The notes beneath the pieces were generated by a model, which was not told where the DNA came from, did not search any database, and saw nothing but the letters and a program-made list of their open reading frames with translations. The position numbers were made by a program, and so were the translations under genes. A DNA stretch of 64,000 nucleotides from DATIRA01 sp963766505 (GTDB lineage Bacteria > Pseudomonadota > Gammaproteobacteria > Steroidobacterales > Steroidobacteraceae): contig CAVYAL010000005.1 in NCBI GenBank assembly GCA_963766505.1, positions 186,001 through 250,000 of the forward strand, written 5' to 3'. How positions within the stretch are numbered: position 1 is the stretch's first letter; each line of letters starts with the position of its first letter. This document shows positions 17,652-26,413 of this stretch, piece after piece.

Positions 17652-19329
17652 TCAACGAGCGGTGCCCGCTCCGCTGCGGCTCTGCTCGCGTATCGGCCGG
17701 AACTCGTTGCCCGGCAGCCATTCGGGGAAACGAGTCTCGCCTGCCAGCTGCTGCAGCACGTCGAAGTACATTTCCAGGTCCTCGATGGCGCCGGAGAGGT
17801 CCCAGTCGGGATCGTACTCGTCGCTGGGCTTGTGGTACCGATTCGCGATGTAGTCCTGCTGCCGGGCGCGCCCCCACTCCGGTCCGTGTGCGACTGAGTC
17901 CACGCCGCCCTTGGCGTACAGCATCGGGACCCCTTTCCTCGCCAGCGGGAAGTGGTCGGATCGAAAATAGAAGCCCTTCTCGGGCGTCGGTTCCTGCCGC
18001 AGCACGCGCCCCTGGCGGGCCGCGGCCTGCCTCAGGTAGTCCTCGAGCTCGGAGGATCCGAAACCGACGACGGACACGTCCCGGGTCCTGCCGTAGACGA
18101 TCATCGCGTCGATGTTGATGCCGCCGACTATCTGCGCGACAGGCACGGGCGGATGGTCGGCGAAATACTCGCTGCCGAGCAGGCCATCCTCCTCGCCGGT
18201 GAATCCGACGAACAGAATCGAGCGCTCGGGACGCGGCTCGAGTGCCGCGAAGGCACGTGCCAGCTCGAGCATTCCCCCCGTACCGGTCGCGTTGTCCACC
18301 GCGCCGTTGAAGATCCGGTCGTCGCCCTCCCCTCGCTCGGCGATGCCCAGATGGTCCCAGTGGGCGGTCACGACCAGGTATTCATCCGGCCGCTCGCTGC
18401 CCTCCAGCAGCCCGATCACGTTGCTCGAGACCGCCCTGCGGATCGAGTTCTGGACGCTCGCGGAGGCGTGCAGTCCCATCGGCACGGCCTCGAAAGCCAC
18501 GCTCGGCGGCGCGGGTCTTCAGGGCCTCGTAGTCCATGCCGGCGGCCGCAAACAGCTTCCGGGCCGAATCCAGCGTGATCCAGCCCTCCAGCGCGACCCG
18601 GGACGCGTTGCCATCCGGCCGGTCGAGCACCAGCTGAGGCCGGGACGCGCCGTTCTGCACGACTGCCCACGGATAGGCGGCAGCCTCGTCCTCGTGGACG
18701 ATGATTGCGCCTGCAGCGCCCTGCCGGGCCGCTTCGTCGAACTTGTAGGTCCAGCGGCCGAAGTACGTCATCGTCCGGCCCTTGAACAGCGCCGGGTCGG
18801 AGGTGGCGAAGCCGGGGTCGTTCACCAGGATCACCGCGGTCTTGCCGCGCATGTCCAGCCCCGCGTAATCGTTCCAGTCGCGGCTCGGATCGACGATCCC
18901 ATAGCCCACGAACACGAGCTCGCTGCCCTCGATTCCGGCCTCGGGGGTCACGCGGGTCGTCCAGTACACGGCCTGCGGGCCGTAGCTGAAGGCGAGCTTG
19001 CCGCCCGGCGAGCTGACCTCGAGGCTGGACGAGGGCTGAGTGCCGAGTTCCACGAACGGAACCGGCTGCTGGTAGGAATTACCGGCGCCAGGCTTCAGTC
19101 CGATCTCCCTGAAAGCCTGCTCCAGGTAGGCCACCGTCTTCTCGCCGCCCGGAGTGGCGGAGCGCCGACCCTCGAATTCATCCGCGGACAGCACCTGTAC
19201 GTGGGCCGCCAGTCCCTCCGCGGTGAACCGCTGTGGCGGGTCGCCGCGTCCGGCCCCCGTGGAGCAGGCGGCGGCGGTGGCCGCCGCGATGAGCAGCAGG
19301 GAGCGGGTCCGGACCAATCGGCTAATCAT
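17652..19329 (-). pseudogene. M28-family zinc aminopeptidase lipoprotein, split by a frameshift
   Basis: The N-terminal frame (from 19329) has a lipoprotein signal ending AATAAAC with Cys22, then a PA-type domain (GAAGAIIVHEDEAAAYPW), and keeps homology to about 18500. The other frame continues with the M28 catalytic core: TAHWDHLG, GAVDNATGTGG, FTGEEDGLLGSEY, INIDAM and the distal histidine in DSVAHGPEWG. All expected zinc ligands are present. Removing one A from the AAA at 18493-18495 would restore a protein of about 558 residues. Both halves are well conserved, so the break is either very recent or an error in the sequence. If intact it would be an envelope-anchored aminopeptidase. Confidence 0.87.
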
Positions 19330-19387
19330 CAGCGACTCCGTAATCCAGGCAAATGCGAATAAATCTCATACGCGCCGGCACTCACGC

Positions 19388-19681
19388 TCAGGTGCGGGTG
19401 GCCAGGTACAGCGCGGCCAGCGCGACGATGGCGCCCCACATTGCGCCCTGGGCCCACCACCGCCATCGGCGCTCGCGGGCAAGGCCGATGAAACTGACCC
19501 CCGCCAGCGCTGTCAAAGCAGCGAAGATGGCAAGGTAAAGGGCCAGCAGCGGAAGCTCGCTGCGGAACTGGGGATGTTCCCCGGACAGCACGAGGAACAC
19601 GACCATCGTCGCCGCAAGACCGAAGGTCGTGGCGGCGGCGGAGCCCAGGACGAATCCGGTCAGTGCGGTGAGTGGTCTCAC
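19388..19681 (-). CDS. Small three-helix membrane protein, unknown function
   Basis: A 97-residue protein with three predicted helices: VLGSAAATTFGLAATMVVFLVL, LPLLALYLAIFAALTALAGVSF and AMWGAIVALAALYLA. A basic loop (LARERRWRWW) lies between the last two. The start is GTG without a convincing ribosome site, so the exact N-terminus is uncertain. It sits between the M28 peptidase (same strand, downstream) and the divergent prc gene. I do not recognise a family. Confidence 0.6.
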   Translation of the reverse strand: MRPLTALTGFVLGSAAATTFGLAATMVVFLVLSGEHPQFRSELPLLALYLAIFAALTALAGVSFIGLARERRWRWWAQGAMWGAIVALAALYLATRT

Positions 19682-19774
19682 GTCCAGGCGGCGCGAGGCG
19701 CGTCCGGGCCTTGATTGGCGCGGAGCGTGACTCTAGCCTAGGCCTCCGAGTGTCGGGAACGAGGAAGTCAATCA

Positions 19775-21916
19775 GTGTATCAGGCAGGCGGATCTGTTGA
19801 GACGGTACCGGTACGCCGCACGCGGCGTGCGGCCCATGGGGTCGTGCTGGCCGCGGTCGTGCTCGGCATCGGCAGCCTGCTGCTCGGCACTGCACCGGCA
19901 CCGACGGCGGTCGCCAGTGCGACGACGACCAGCCTGGGCCCGACCGATCGCCAGGCGCGGGTCGCACGGCTGGTGAGCAGCATGTTCGAGCGATCCCACT
20001 ACCGGCAGGCACCGATCAACGATCCGGTGTCCTCGCTGATGCTGGATCGCTACCTCGAGTCGCTGGACCCGAGCCGCAGCTATTTCCTCGCCAGCGACGT
20101 CGCCGAGTTCGAGCGTTACCGCTACCAGCTCGACGACGCGGTCGCGAGCGGCGAGCTCAGCCCTGCTTTCGCGATCTTCAATCGGTTCCAGGAGCGCAGC
20201 CGCGAGCGAATGAGCTACGCGCTGAAAGTGCTCGAGAAGGAGCCCGACTTCAGCCTGGACGAGACGTTCGAGTTCGACCGCAAGGATGCCCCCTGGGCCC
20301 GCGAGCGCTCGGAGCTCGACGAACTCTGGCGCAAGCGCGTCAAGAGCGACGCGCTGTCGCTGATCCTGGCCGACAAGACCTGGCCCGAGGCCCGCGAGAT
20401 CCTCGAGAAGCGCTACGACCGGGTGCGCAAGCGCTCGGAACAGGTCACTTCCGACGACGTGTTCGAGAACTTCATGAACGCGTTCGCCCACGTTTTCGAC
20501 CCGCACTCGAGCTATTTCTCGCCGCGCAACTCCGAGGAATACCGCATCCAGATGAGCCTGTCCTACGAGGGCATCGGCGCCTCGCTGCAGTTGCTGGACG
20601 ATTACGTGACGATCGTGGAGATCCTGCCGGGCGGTGCTGCGCAGCGCAGTGGCACGCTCGCGGCCAAGGACAGGATCGTCGCGGTCGGCCAGGGCAAGGA
20701 CGGCGAGCTGGTGGACGTCGTGGGCTGGCGCCTCGACGACGTCGTGCAGCTGATTCGCGGCCCGGGTGGTTCCGATGTACGCCTTCAGATCCAGCCCGGC
20801 AACGCGGCTCCCGGCACGGCAGACAAGGTGATCGTGCTGACGCGCGCGAAGATCACGCTGGAGGCGCAGGCGGCGAAGAAGGAGCTGCGCGAGATCGAGC
20901 GTGGCGACCAGACGCTGCGCATCGGCGTCATCACGGTCCCGTCCTTCTACCAGGACTACAACGCCCGTGCGGCCGGCGACGATGAGTACCGCAGCACGAC
21001 CCGGGACGTGCATCGCCTGCTGCAGGAATTTGCGCAGGAAGGCGGCATCGACGGCCTCGTTCTCGACCTGCGCGAAAACGGCGGCGGGCACCTGAGCGAA
21101 GCGATCGGGCTCGTGAACCTGTTCGTCCCGAAGGGGCCGGTGGTGCAGCTGCGCGAGACCGGCGGCCGCGTCGAGGTCCTCGAGTCCGACGAGCGCGAGG
21201 CCGCATATTCCGGCCCGCTGACGATCCTGGTAGACCGGTTCAGCGCCTCGGCCTCGGAGATCTTCGCGGCGGCGATGCAGGACTACGGGCGTGGCATCGT
21301 GATCGGGCAGGATACCTATGGAAAGGGCTCGGTCCAGAACCTGTACCCGCTCGATCGCTATGCGCTCGGCAAGGATCCGGGCTACGGACAGGTCACAGTC
21401 ACGATCGGGATGTACTACCGCGTGACGGGCGACAGCACCCAGAACCGCGGCGTGCAGCCGGACATCCGACTGCCCTCGCCGATCAGCCTCGAGGAGGTCG
21501 GCGAGAGTTCCCGGGACGGTGCGCTGCCCTGGAACAGGATCCGCCCGGCCGACTTCCGGCAGCTCGAAGCGCTCACCCCGCTGGTTCAGGAGCTGCAGGC
21601 GCGCCATGTCGAGCGCGTCGCCAGCAACCCGGACTTCCAGCACGCGACCGAGGAAATCGCCGCGCTGGAGGAAATGCGCAGCCACGAATCGGTGTCGCTG
21701 AACCTGGAGAAGCGCAAGGCGGAGCGCGAGCAGCGCGCCGCGGACCAGCTGGCCCGCGAGAACGCCCGTCGCGCCGCGCAAGGCCTTCCCGCGCTCGAGA
21801 AGGCGGCCGACATCGAGGACGTTCCTGACGCGCTGCTGGCGGAGACAGCCGAGATCACGGCCGACCTGAGCAGACTCGAGCCGCGTTACCTGGCCAGGCG
21901 CAGCGGAGAATCCTGA
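19775..21916 (+). CDS. prc: Carboxy-terminal processing (tail-specific) protease Prc, family S41
   Basis: A 713-residue periplasmic serine protease that trims C-termini of envelope proteins. GTG at 19775 has GAGGAAG about eight bases upstream. The order is: a signal-anchor (VVLAAVVLGIGSLLL), the N-terminal Prc domain with YFLASDVAEFERY, a PDZ domain (about residues 255-345), the S41 core and a C-terminal coiled DUF3340-like region. The catalytic pair matches E. coli spacing: Ser492 in RFSASASEIF and Lys517 in YGKGSVQN. In E. coli Prc processes FtsI and degrades MepS with NlpI; no NlpI gene is nearby. It is followed by the RND efflux operon, which has its own promoter. Confidence 0.95.
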   Translation: MYQAGGSVETVPVRRTRRAAHGVVLAAVVLGIGSLLLGTAPAPTAVASATTTSLGPTDRQARVARLVSSMFERSHYRQAPINDPVSSLMLDRYLESLDPSRSYFLASDVAEFERYRYQLDDAVASGELSPAFAIFNRFQERSRERMSYALKVLEKEPDFSLDETFEFDRKDAPWARERSELDELWRKRVKSDALSLILADKTWPEAREILEKRYDRVRKRSEQVTSDDVFENFMNAFAHVFDPHSSYFSPRNSEEYRIQMSLSYEGIGASLQLLDDYVTIVEILPGGAAQRSGTLAAKDRIVAVGQGKDGELVDVVGWRLDDVVQLIRGPGGSDVRLQIQPGNAAPGTADKVIVLTRAKITLEAQAAKKELREIERGDQTLRIGVITVPSFYQDYNARAAGDDEYRSTTRDVHRLLQEFAQEGGIDGLVLDLRENGGGHLSEAIGLVNLFVPKGPVVQLRETGGRVEVLESDEREAAYSGPLTILVDRFSASASEIFAAAMQDYGRGIVIGQDTYGKGSVQNLYPLDRYALGKDPGYGQVTVTIGMYYRVTGDSTQNRGVQPDIRLPSPISLEEVGESSRDGALPWNRIRPADFRQLEALTPLVQELQARHVERVASNPDFQHATEEIAALEEMRSHESVSLNLEKRKAEREQRAADQLARENARRAAQGLPALEKAADIEDVPDALLAETAEITADLSRLEPRYLARRSGES

Positions 21917-21945
21917 CCGACGCACCGCGGCGATACACAAGGGTG

Positions 21946-21967
21946 GTGTTGTACTTGACTACAACAC
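21946..21967. promoter_or_regulatory. Palindromic operator overlapping the RND operon promoter
   Basis: Perfect 8-bp arms GTGTTGTA and TACAACAC flank CTTGAC. The size and symmetry are typical of TetR- or MarR-type operators. The spacer supplies most of a sigma-70 -35 box (TTGACT, 21955-21960), so a bound dimer would block RNA polymerase. No repressor gene lies nearby, so the regulator must be encoded elsewhere. Confidence 0.7.
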
Positions 21968-21983
21968 TATAGGCGTCTAGCAT
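21955..21983 (+). promoter_or_regulatory. Sigma-70 promoter of the RND efflux operon
   Basis: A -35 box TTGACT (21955-21960) and a -10 box TAGCAT (21978-21983) are 17 bases apart. Transcription would begin near 21990, leaving a leader of about 35 bases before the ATG at 22025. It overlaps the palindrome at 21946-21967. Confidence 0.6.
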
Positions 21984-22024
21984 TTCCCCACCAGTATTCC
22001 GACGCGTTCGCGCACAGGGTCCCA

Positions 22025-23134
22025 ATGACCAGAACACACGCAGGCGGTGCCAGACACCGGCGAGGCATCCGCGTATTCGTTGCGGCCGCGCTTGCGGCCG
22101 CACTCGCAGTGGGCTGCAGCAACGGCAAGGCCAAGGACGAGGACGCGAGCGAGGCCGACACCTCCGTGCCGGTCGAGGTTCAGCCGGTCCGCCGCGCCGC
22201 GATGGTCGCCGTCTACTCCGGGACCGCCCCGATCGAGGCTCACGAGGAGGCCGAGGTCGTCGCCAAGGTGGGCGGCGAAGTGCGCCAGATCCTTGCCGAG
22301 GAAGGCGACATGGTCCAGGGCGGACAGGTGCTCGCGCGCCTGGACGGTGACCGCCTGCGCCTCGAGCTGGCCCAGGCCGAAGCCAACCTGCGCAAGCTGG
22401 AACGGGACTACAACCGCGTCAAGGAACTGAGCGAAAAGGGGCTCGTCGCAAAAGGCACGGCCGAGAACACCAAGTACGACCTCGACGCGCTGCGGGCGAC
22501 CTACGACCGGGCACGCCTCGAGTTGAGCTACACGGAAATCCGGGCGCCCATCGCGGGCGTGGTGTCCGCCCGCTACATCAAGGTCGGCAACACCATCACG
22601 CCGAATACCTCGGCGTTCAGGGTCACGGACCTCGACCCGCTCGTGGCCTACGTGCACGTGCCCGAGAAGGAATTCCGCAAGCTCGCACCGGACCAGAAGG
22701 CGGACGTGGTGGTCGACGCACTGGCCGGCGAGCGCTTCGTCGGTACGATTTCGAGGATCAGCCCCACGGTGGATCCCCAGACGGGCACGTTCCGTGCGCG
22801 CGTCGAGGTCCCTGACGAGACGCGCCGCCTGAAGCCCGGCATGTTCGCCCGCGTCAACATCGTCTACGAGCGGCGCGACGATGCGCTGCAGGTCCCGCGG
22901 ACGGCAATCCTCGACGGCGACGGCGACCAGTCGGTCTACGTGATCGTCGACGGCAAGGCCGAACAGCGGCGCGTGACGCCTGGACTGAGCAACGGCGGCT
23001 GGGTGGAGATCGTCGACGGACTGAAGGGCGATGAGAACGTGGTCGTCGTCGGCCAGGGCGGACTCAAGACCGGCACGCCGGTGAAGGTCGTAGAGGCCGC
23101 GGTCGCCGCGACCGACAAGGCGCGCGCGCGCTGA
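22025..23134 (+). CDS. RND efflux periplasmic adaptor (membrane fusion protein), lipoprotein
   Basis: A 369-residue HlyD/AcrA-type adaptor linking the inner-membrane pump to an outer-membrane channel. A lipoprotein-like signal ends LAVGC with Cys31. The biotinyl-lipoyl half-motifs are visible (EAEVVAKVGGEVRQILAEEGDMVQ split around a short hairpin, then ELSYTEIRAPIAGVVS). A beta-barrel with PRTAILDGDGDQSVYVI and a membrane-proximal domain follow. The hairpin is short (about residues 110-150). It is the first gene of a three-gene operon with two permeases. No outer-membrane factor is encoded here. Confidence 0.93.
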   Translation: MTRTHAGGARHRRGIRVFVAAALAAALAVGCSNGKAKDEDASEADTSVPVEVQPVRRAAMVAVYSGTAPIEAHEEAEVVAKVGGEVRQILAEEGDMVQGGQVLARLDGDRLRLELAQAEANLRKLERDYNRVKELSEKGLVAKGTAENTKYDLDALRATYDRARLELSYTEIRAPIAGVVSARYIKVGNTITPNTSAFRVTDLDPLVAYVHVPEKEFRKLAPDQKADVVVDALAGERFVGTISRISPTVDPQTGTFRARVEVPDETRRLKPGMFARVNIVYERRDDALQVPRTAILDGDGDQSVYVIVDGKAEQRRVTPGLSNGGWVEIVDGLKGDENVVVVGQGGLKTGTPVKVVEAAVAATDKARAR

Positions 23135-23171
23135 ACCGCGCGACGCACCCAGCCACTCAGCGGGGATCCAG

Positions 23172-26100
23172 ATGCAGCTGATCGACTTCGCGATCCGGCG
23201 GCGGGTGACCATCGTCATGTGCACGGTGGCCATCGCACTGTTCGGGCTGGTATCCCTGTCGCGGCTGAAGGTGAACCTGCTGCCGGATCTGTCCTATCCC
23301 ACGCTGACCGTGCGGACGGAACTGGCCGGGGCGGCGCCGCTCGAGATGGAGACGCTGATCACGCGTCCCGTCGAGGAGGCGGTCGGGATCATCCGCAACG
23401 TACGGCAGGTGCGCTCCGTGTCCCGCTCGGGGCAATCGGACGTGATCCTCGAGTTCGTCTGGGGCACGGACATGGACGTCGCGGGCATCGACGTGCGCGA
23501 GAAGCTCGACCTGCTGCAGTTGCCGCTCGAGGCGAAGCGGCCGCTGCTGCTGCGCTTCGATCCATCGAGCGAACCGGTCCTGCGGCTCGCGTTCCTGGAC
23601 ACCGAGGGCCAGGCGGGCGAGGACAGCGTGGAACGGCTCAAGGCGCTGCGGCGCTTCGCCGAGGACCGCCTGAAACCTGAACTCGAGGCGGTGGAGGGCT
23701 CGGCGGCGGTCAAGGTGAGCGGTGGCTACGAGGACGAGGTGCAGGTCCTGGTGGACCAGCAGAAGCTCGCCCAGCTCGGCCTGTCGATAGACACGGTCAC
23801 CCGGCGCATCCGTGCCGAGAACGTCAACCTGTCCGGCGGGCGCCTCGAGCAGGGCATGCAGCGCTTCCTGGTGCGCACGCTGAACGAGTTCGAGACCATC
23901 GAGCAGATGGCGAACGCGATCATCGCGACCCGCGACGGCCAGCCGATCTACCTGCGCGACGTAGCGACCGTCACGCGCGGCTACAAGGACCGCGAGGCGA
24001 TCACCAGGGTGGACGGCCGCGAGGCCATCGAGCTGGCGGTCTACAAGGAGGGCGACGCCAACACCGTGCAGCTCGCGGAGGGCGTGACCGAGCGGCTTGG
24101 CGAGCTCGAGAAGTCGTTGCCGGACCGCACCACGATCCGCACGGTCTACGACCAGTCGAAGTTCATCTCCGCGGCCATCGGCGAGGTCAAGAGCGCGGCG
24201 CTGCTGGGCGGCCTGCTGGCCATCCTCGTGCTCTATGCCTTCCTGCGCGACGCGCGGGCGACGATGATCACGGGTATCGCGATCCCGGTCTCGGTGCTCG
24301 GCACGTTCGTGCTGATGTACGCCTTCGACCTGACGCTGAACATCATGTCGCTCGGCGGCATAGCGCTCGCGGTGGGCATGCTGGTGGACAACGCCGTCGT
24401 CGTGCTCGAGAGCATCGTCCGCAAGCGAGAGCACGGCCTGTCCCGACCCGAGTCCGCCCGGCTGGGCACCAAGGAGGTCGCGACCGCGGTCATGGCCTCG
24501 ACGCTCACCTCGATCGCGGTCTTCTTCCCGATGGTGTTCATTACCGGAGTGGCTGGACAGCTGTTCAAGGACCAGTCGCTCACGGTCACGTTTGCACTGC
24601 TGTTCTCGCTCGTCGTCGCGCTGACGCTGGTGCCGATGCTCGCCGCCGGTCGGCCAGAGCGGGCCGCGTCCGGTTCCGAGGCGGCGGACGGTGCGACGCG
24701 CACCCCCGGCCGCTTCGATCGGGCGATGTCCGCGATCGCCGCCGCACTTCGCTGGTGCGGGAGTTGGATGGCATGGGCGCTCAAGCTTGCGCTCAGCCCG
24801 CTCGTGCGGCTCGCCCAGGGCCTCAATGGCTGGGCCGAGCGTCGCTACCCGGGAGCGTTGCGCTGGGCGCTGGGGCATCCTGGTACGGTGCTGGGCGCGG
24901 CGGTGGCGCTGTTCGCCTTCACGCTGCTGGTGATCGCACCGCGCCTCGGCACGGAACTGATCCCGCAGATGTCGCAGGGCGAGTTCAACGTCGACCTGCG
25001 GCTGTCCCCGGGCGCGCCGCTCGAGCAGACGGACCGCTCGCTGCTCGCGGCACAGCAGGTGAGCGCCGGTCTCGGCAACGTCGCCCTCGCCTACTCGGTG
25101 GCCGGCACCGGCAACCGCCTGGACGCGAACCCGGTCGACGCCGGAGAGAACACCGGCAGGCTCAGTATCACGCTGGCCCCGGGCTCCGGACGCGCCGAGG
25201 AGGACGCGGCCATGGAGCAGATGCGCGTGGGGCTCGACCAGCTGCCCGGCGTGCAGTACCGCTTCGGCCGGCCCAGCCTGTTCGCGCTGTCGACGCCGCT
25301 CGAAGTGGTCGTGGCCGGCTACGACCTCGAACGGTTGCAGCTCGCCGCCGAGCAGATCCGGCTGCGTATGGAGGCGGACGGCCGCTACTCGGACGTCAAG
25401 ACGACCGTCGAGGCCGGCAACCCGGAAATTCAGATCGTGTTCGACCAGGAGCGCGCTTCGCAGCTCGGGCTCGTCGTGCGGGACATCGCCGACCGGGTCG
25501 TCAACAGCGTGCGCGGCGAGGTCGCCACCCGCTACAAGCTGCGCGAGAAGCAGATCGACGTGCTGGTACGCAGCGTGGACACGCGTGCCGCCTCGATCGA
25601 GGAAGTCCGCAACCTGATCGTGAACCCGGGCAGCGACTTCCCGGTCCCGCTGAGCGCGGTCGCGGACGTTCGACTGGACGTGGGTCCCGCCGAGGTCCGC
25701 CGGATCGGGCAGGAGCGCGTCGCGGTGATCTCAGCCAACCTCGCCGAGGGCGACCTCGGCAGCGCGGTGGATTCGCTGCGCGGCATCGTCGCGGAAGTCG
25801 AGCTGCCGGTCGGAACGAACGCCTTCCTCTCCGGGCAGAGCGAGGACATGGACGACTCGTTCCGCTCGCTGCAATTCGTGCTGCTGCTGGCGGTGTTCCT
25901 GGTCTACCTGGTGATGGCCTCGCAGTTCGAGTCGCTGATGCAGCCGTTCGTGATCCTGCTGACGATCCCGCTGGCGGTCATCGGCGCGATCTGGGCGCTC
26001 TGGCTCACCGGCACGACGCTGAACGTCGTCGCCTACATCGGCCTGATCATGCTGGCCGGCATCGTGGTCAACCAGTCCATCGTGCTGATCGACGCAGTCA

Positions 26101-26402
26101 ACCAGGCGCGCGAACGCGGCCTGCCGAAGCTCGAGGCCATCATCGAGGCCGGGCGCGTGCGACTGCGCCCGATCCTGATCACGAAGCTGACCACGATCCT
26201 GGGCCTGCTGCCGATGGCGCTCGGCATCGGCGAAGGCGCCGAGGTGCGCGCACCGATGGCGATCACGGTCATCGGCGGCGTGCTGCTCGCGACATTCCTG
26301 ACACTGCTCGTGATACCGGTCGTGTATTCCGTGCTCGACCGCAAGAGCTATGCGCCGGAGCCCGCCGGACTCGAGCCCGAGCCGGCCACCGCGACCAGCT
26401 GA
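23172..26402 (+). CDS. RND efflux transporter permease (first of two)
   Basis: A 1076-residue inner-membrane pump subunit with 12 expected transmembrane helices and two large periplasmic loops. TM1 follows MQLIDFAIRRRVTI, and the porter domain contains NLLPDLSYPTLTV. The TM4 proton-relay region reads GMLVDNAVVVLESI, with Asp-Asn where AcrB has Asp-Asp. Between TM6 and TM7 there is an unusually long cytoplasmic linker (about residues 493-560) containing a low-complexity part and an amphipathic segment (MSAIAAALRWCGSWMAWALK). A second permease follows 11 bases after the stop, suggesting an MdtB/MdtC-like hetero-trimer. Substrates are not predictable. Confidence 0.93.
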   Translation: MQLIDFAIRRRVTIVMCTVAIALFGLVSLSRLKVNLLPDLSYPTLTVRTELAGAAPLEMETLITRPVEEAVGIIRNVRQVRSVSRSGQSDVILEFVWGTDMDVAGIDVREKLDLLQLPLEAKRPLLLRFDPSSEPVLRLAFLDTEGQAGEDSVERLKALRRFAEDRLKPELEAVEGSAAVKVSGGYEDEVQVLVDQQKLAQLGLSIDTVTRRIRAENVNLSGGRLEQGMQRFLVRTLNEFETIEQMANAIIATRDGQPIYLRDVATVTRGYKDREAITRVDGREAIELAVYKEGDANTVQLAEGVTERLGELEKSLPDRTTIRTVYDQSKFISAAIGEVKSAALLGGLLAILVLYAFLRDARATMITGIAIPVSVLGTFVLMYAFDLTLNIMSLGGIALAVGMLVDNAVVVLESIVRKREHGLSRPESARLGTKEVATAVMASTLTSIAVFFPMVFITGVAGQLFKDQSLTVTFALLFSLVVALTLVPMLAAGRPERAASGSEAADGATRTPGRFDRAMSAIAAALRWCGSWMAWALKLALSPLVRLAQGLNGWAERRYPGALRWALGHPGTVLGAAVALFAFTLLVIAPRLGTELIPQMSQGEFNVDLRLSPGAPLEQTDRSLLAAQQVSAGLGNVALAYSVAGTGNRLDANPVDAGENTGRLSITLAPGSGRAEEDAAMEQMRVGLDQLPGVQYRFGRPSLFALSTPLEVVVAGYDLERLQLAAEQIRLRMEADGRYSDVKTTVEAGNPEIQIVFDQERASQLGLVVRDIADRVVNSVRGEVATRYKLREKQIDVLVRSVDTRAASIEEVRNLIVNPGSDFPVPLSAVADVRLDVGPAEVRRIGQERVAVISANLAEGDLGSAVDSLRGIVAEVELPVGTNAFLSGQSEDMDDSFRSLQFVLLLAVFLVYLVMASQFESLMQPFVILLTIPLAVIGAIWALWLTGTTLNVVAYIGLIMLAGIVVNQSIVLIDAVNQARERGLPKLEAIIEAGRVRLRPILITKLTTILGLLPMALGIGEGAEVRAPMAITVIGGVLLATFLTLLVIPVVYSVLDRKSYAPEPAGLEPEPATATS

Positions 26403-26413
26403 GGCGATCCCAG

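Noticed and set aside
24755..26413. In-frame upstream extension of the second RND permease
   Set aside because: It overlaps the first permease in another frame and has no homology. The true N-terminus MRHTRIALERP begins at 26414 just before TM1.
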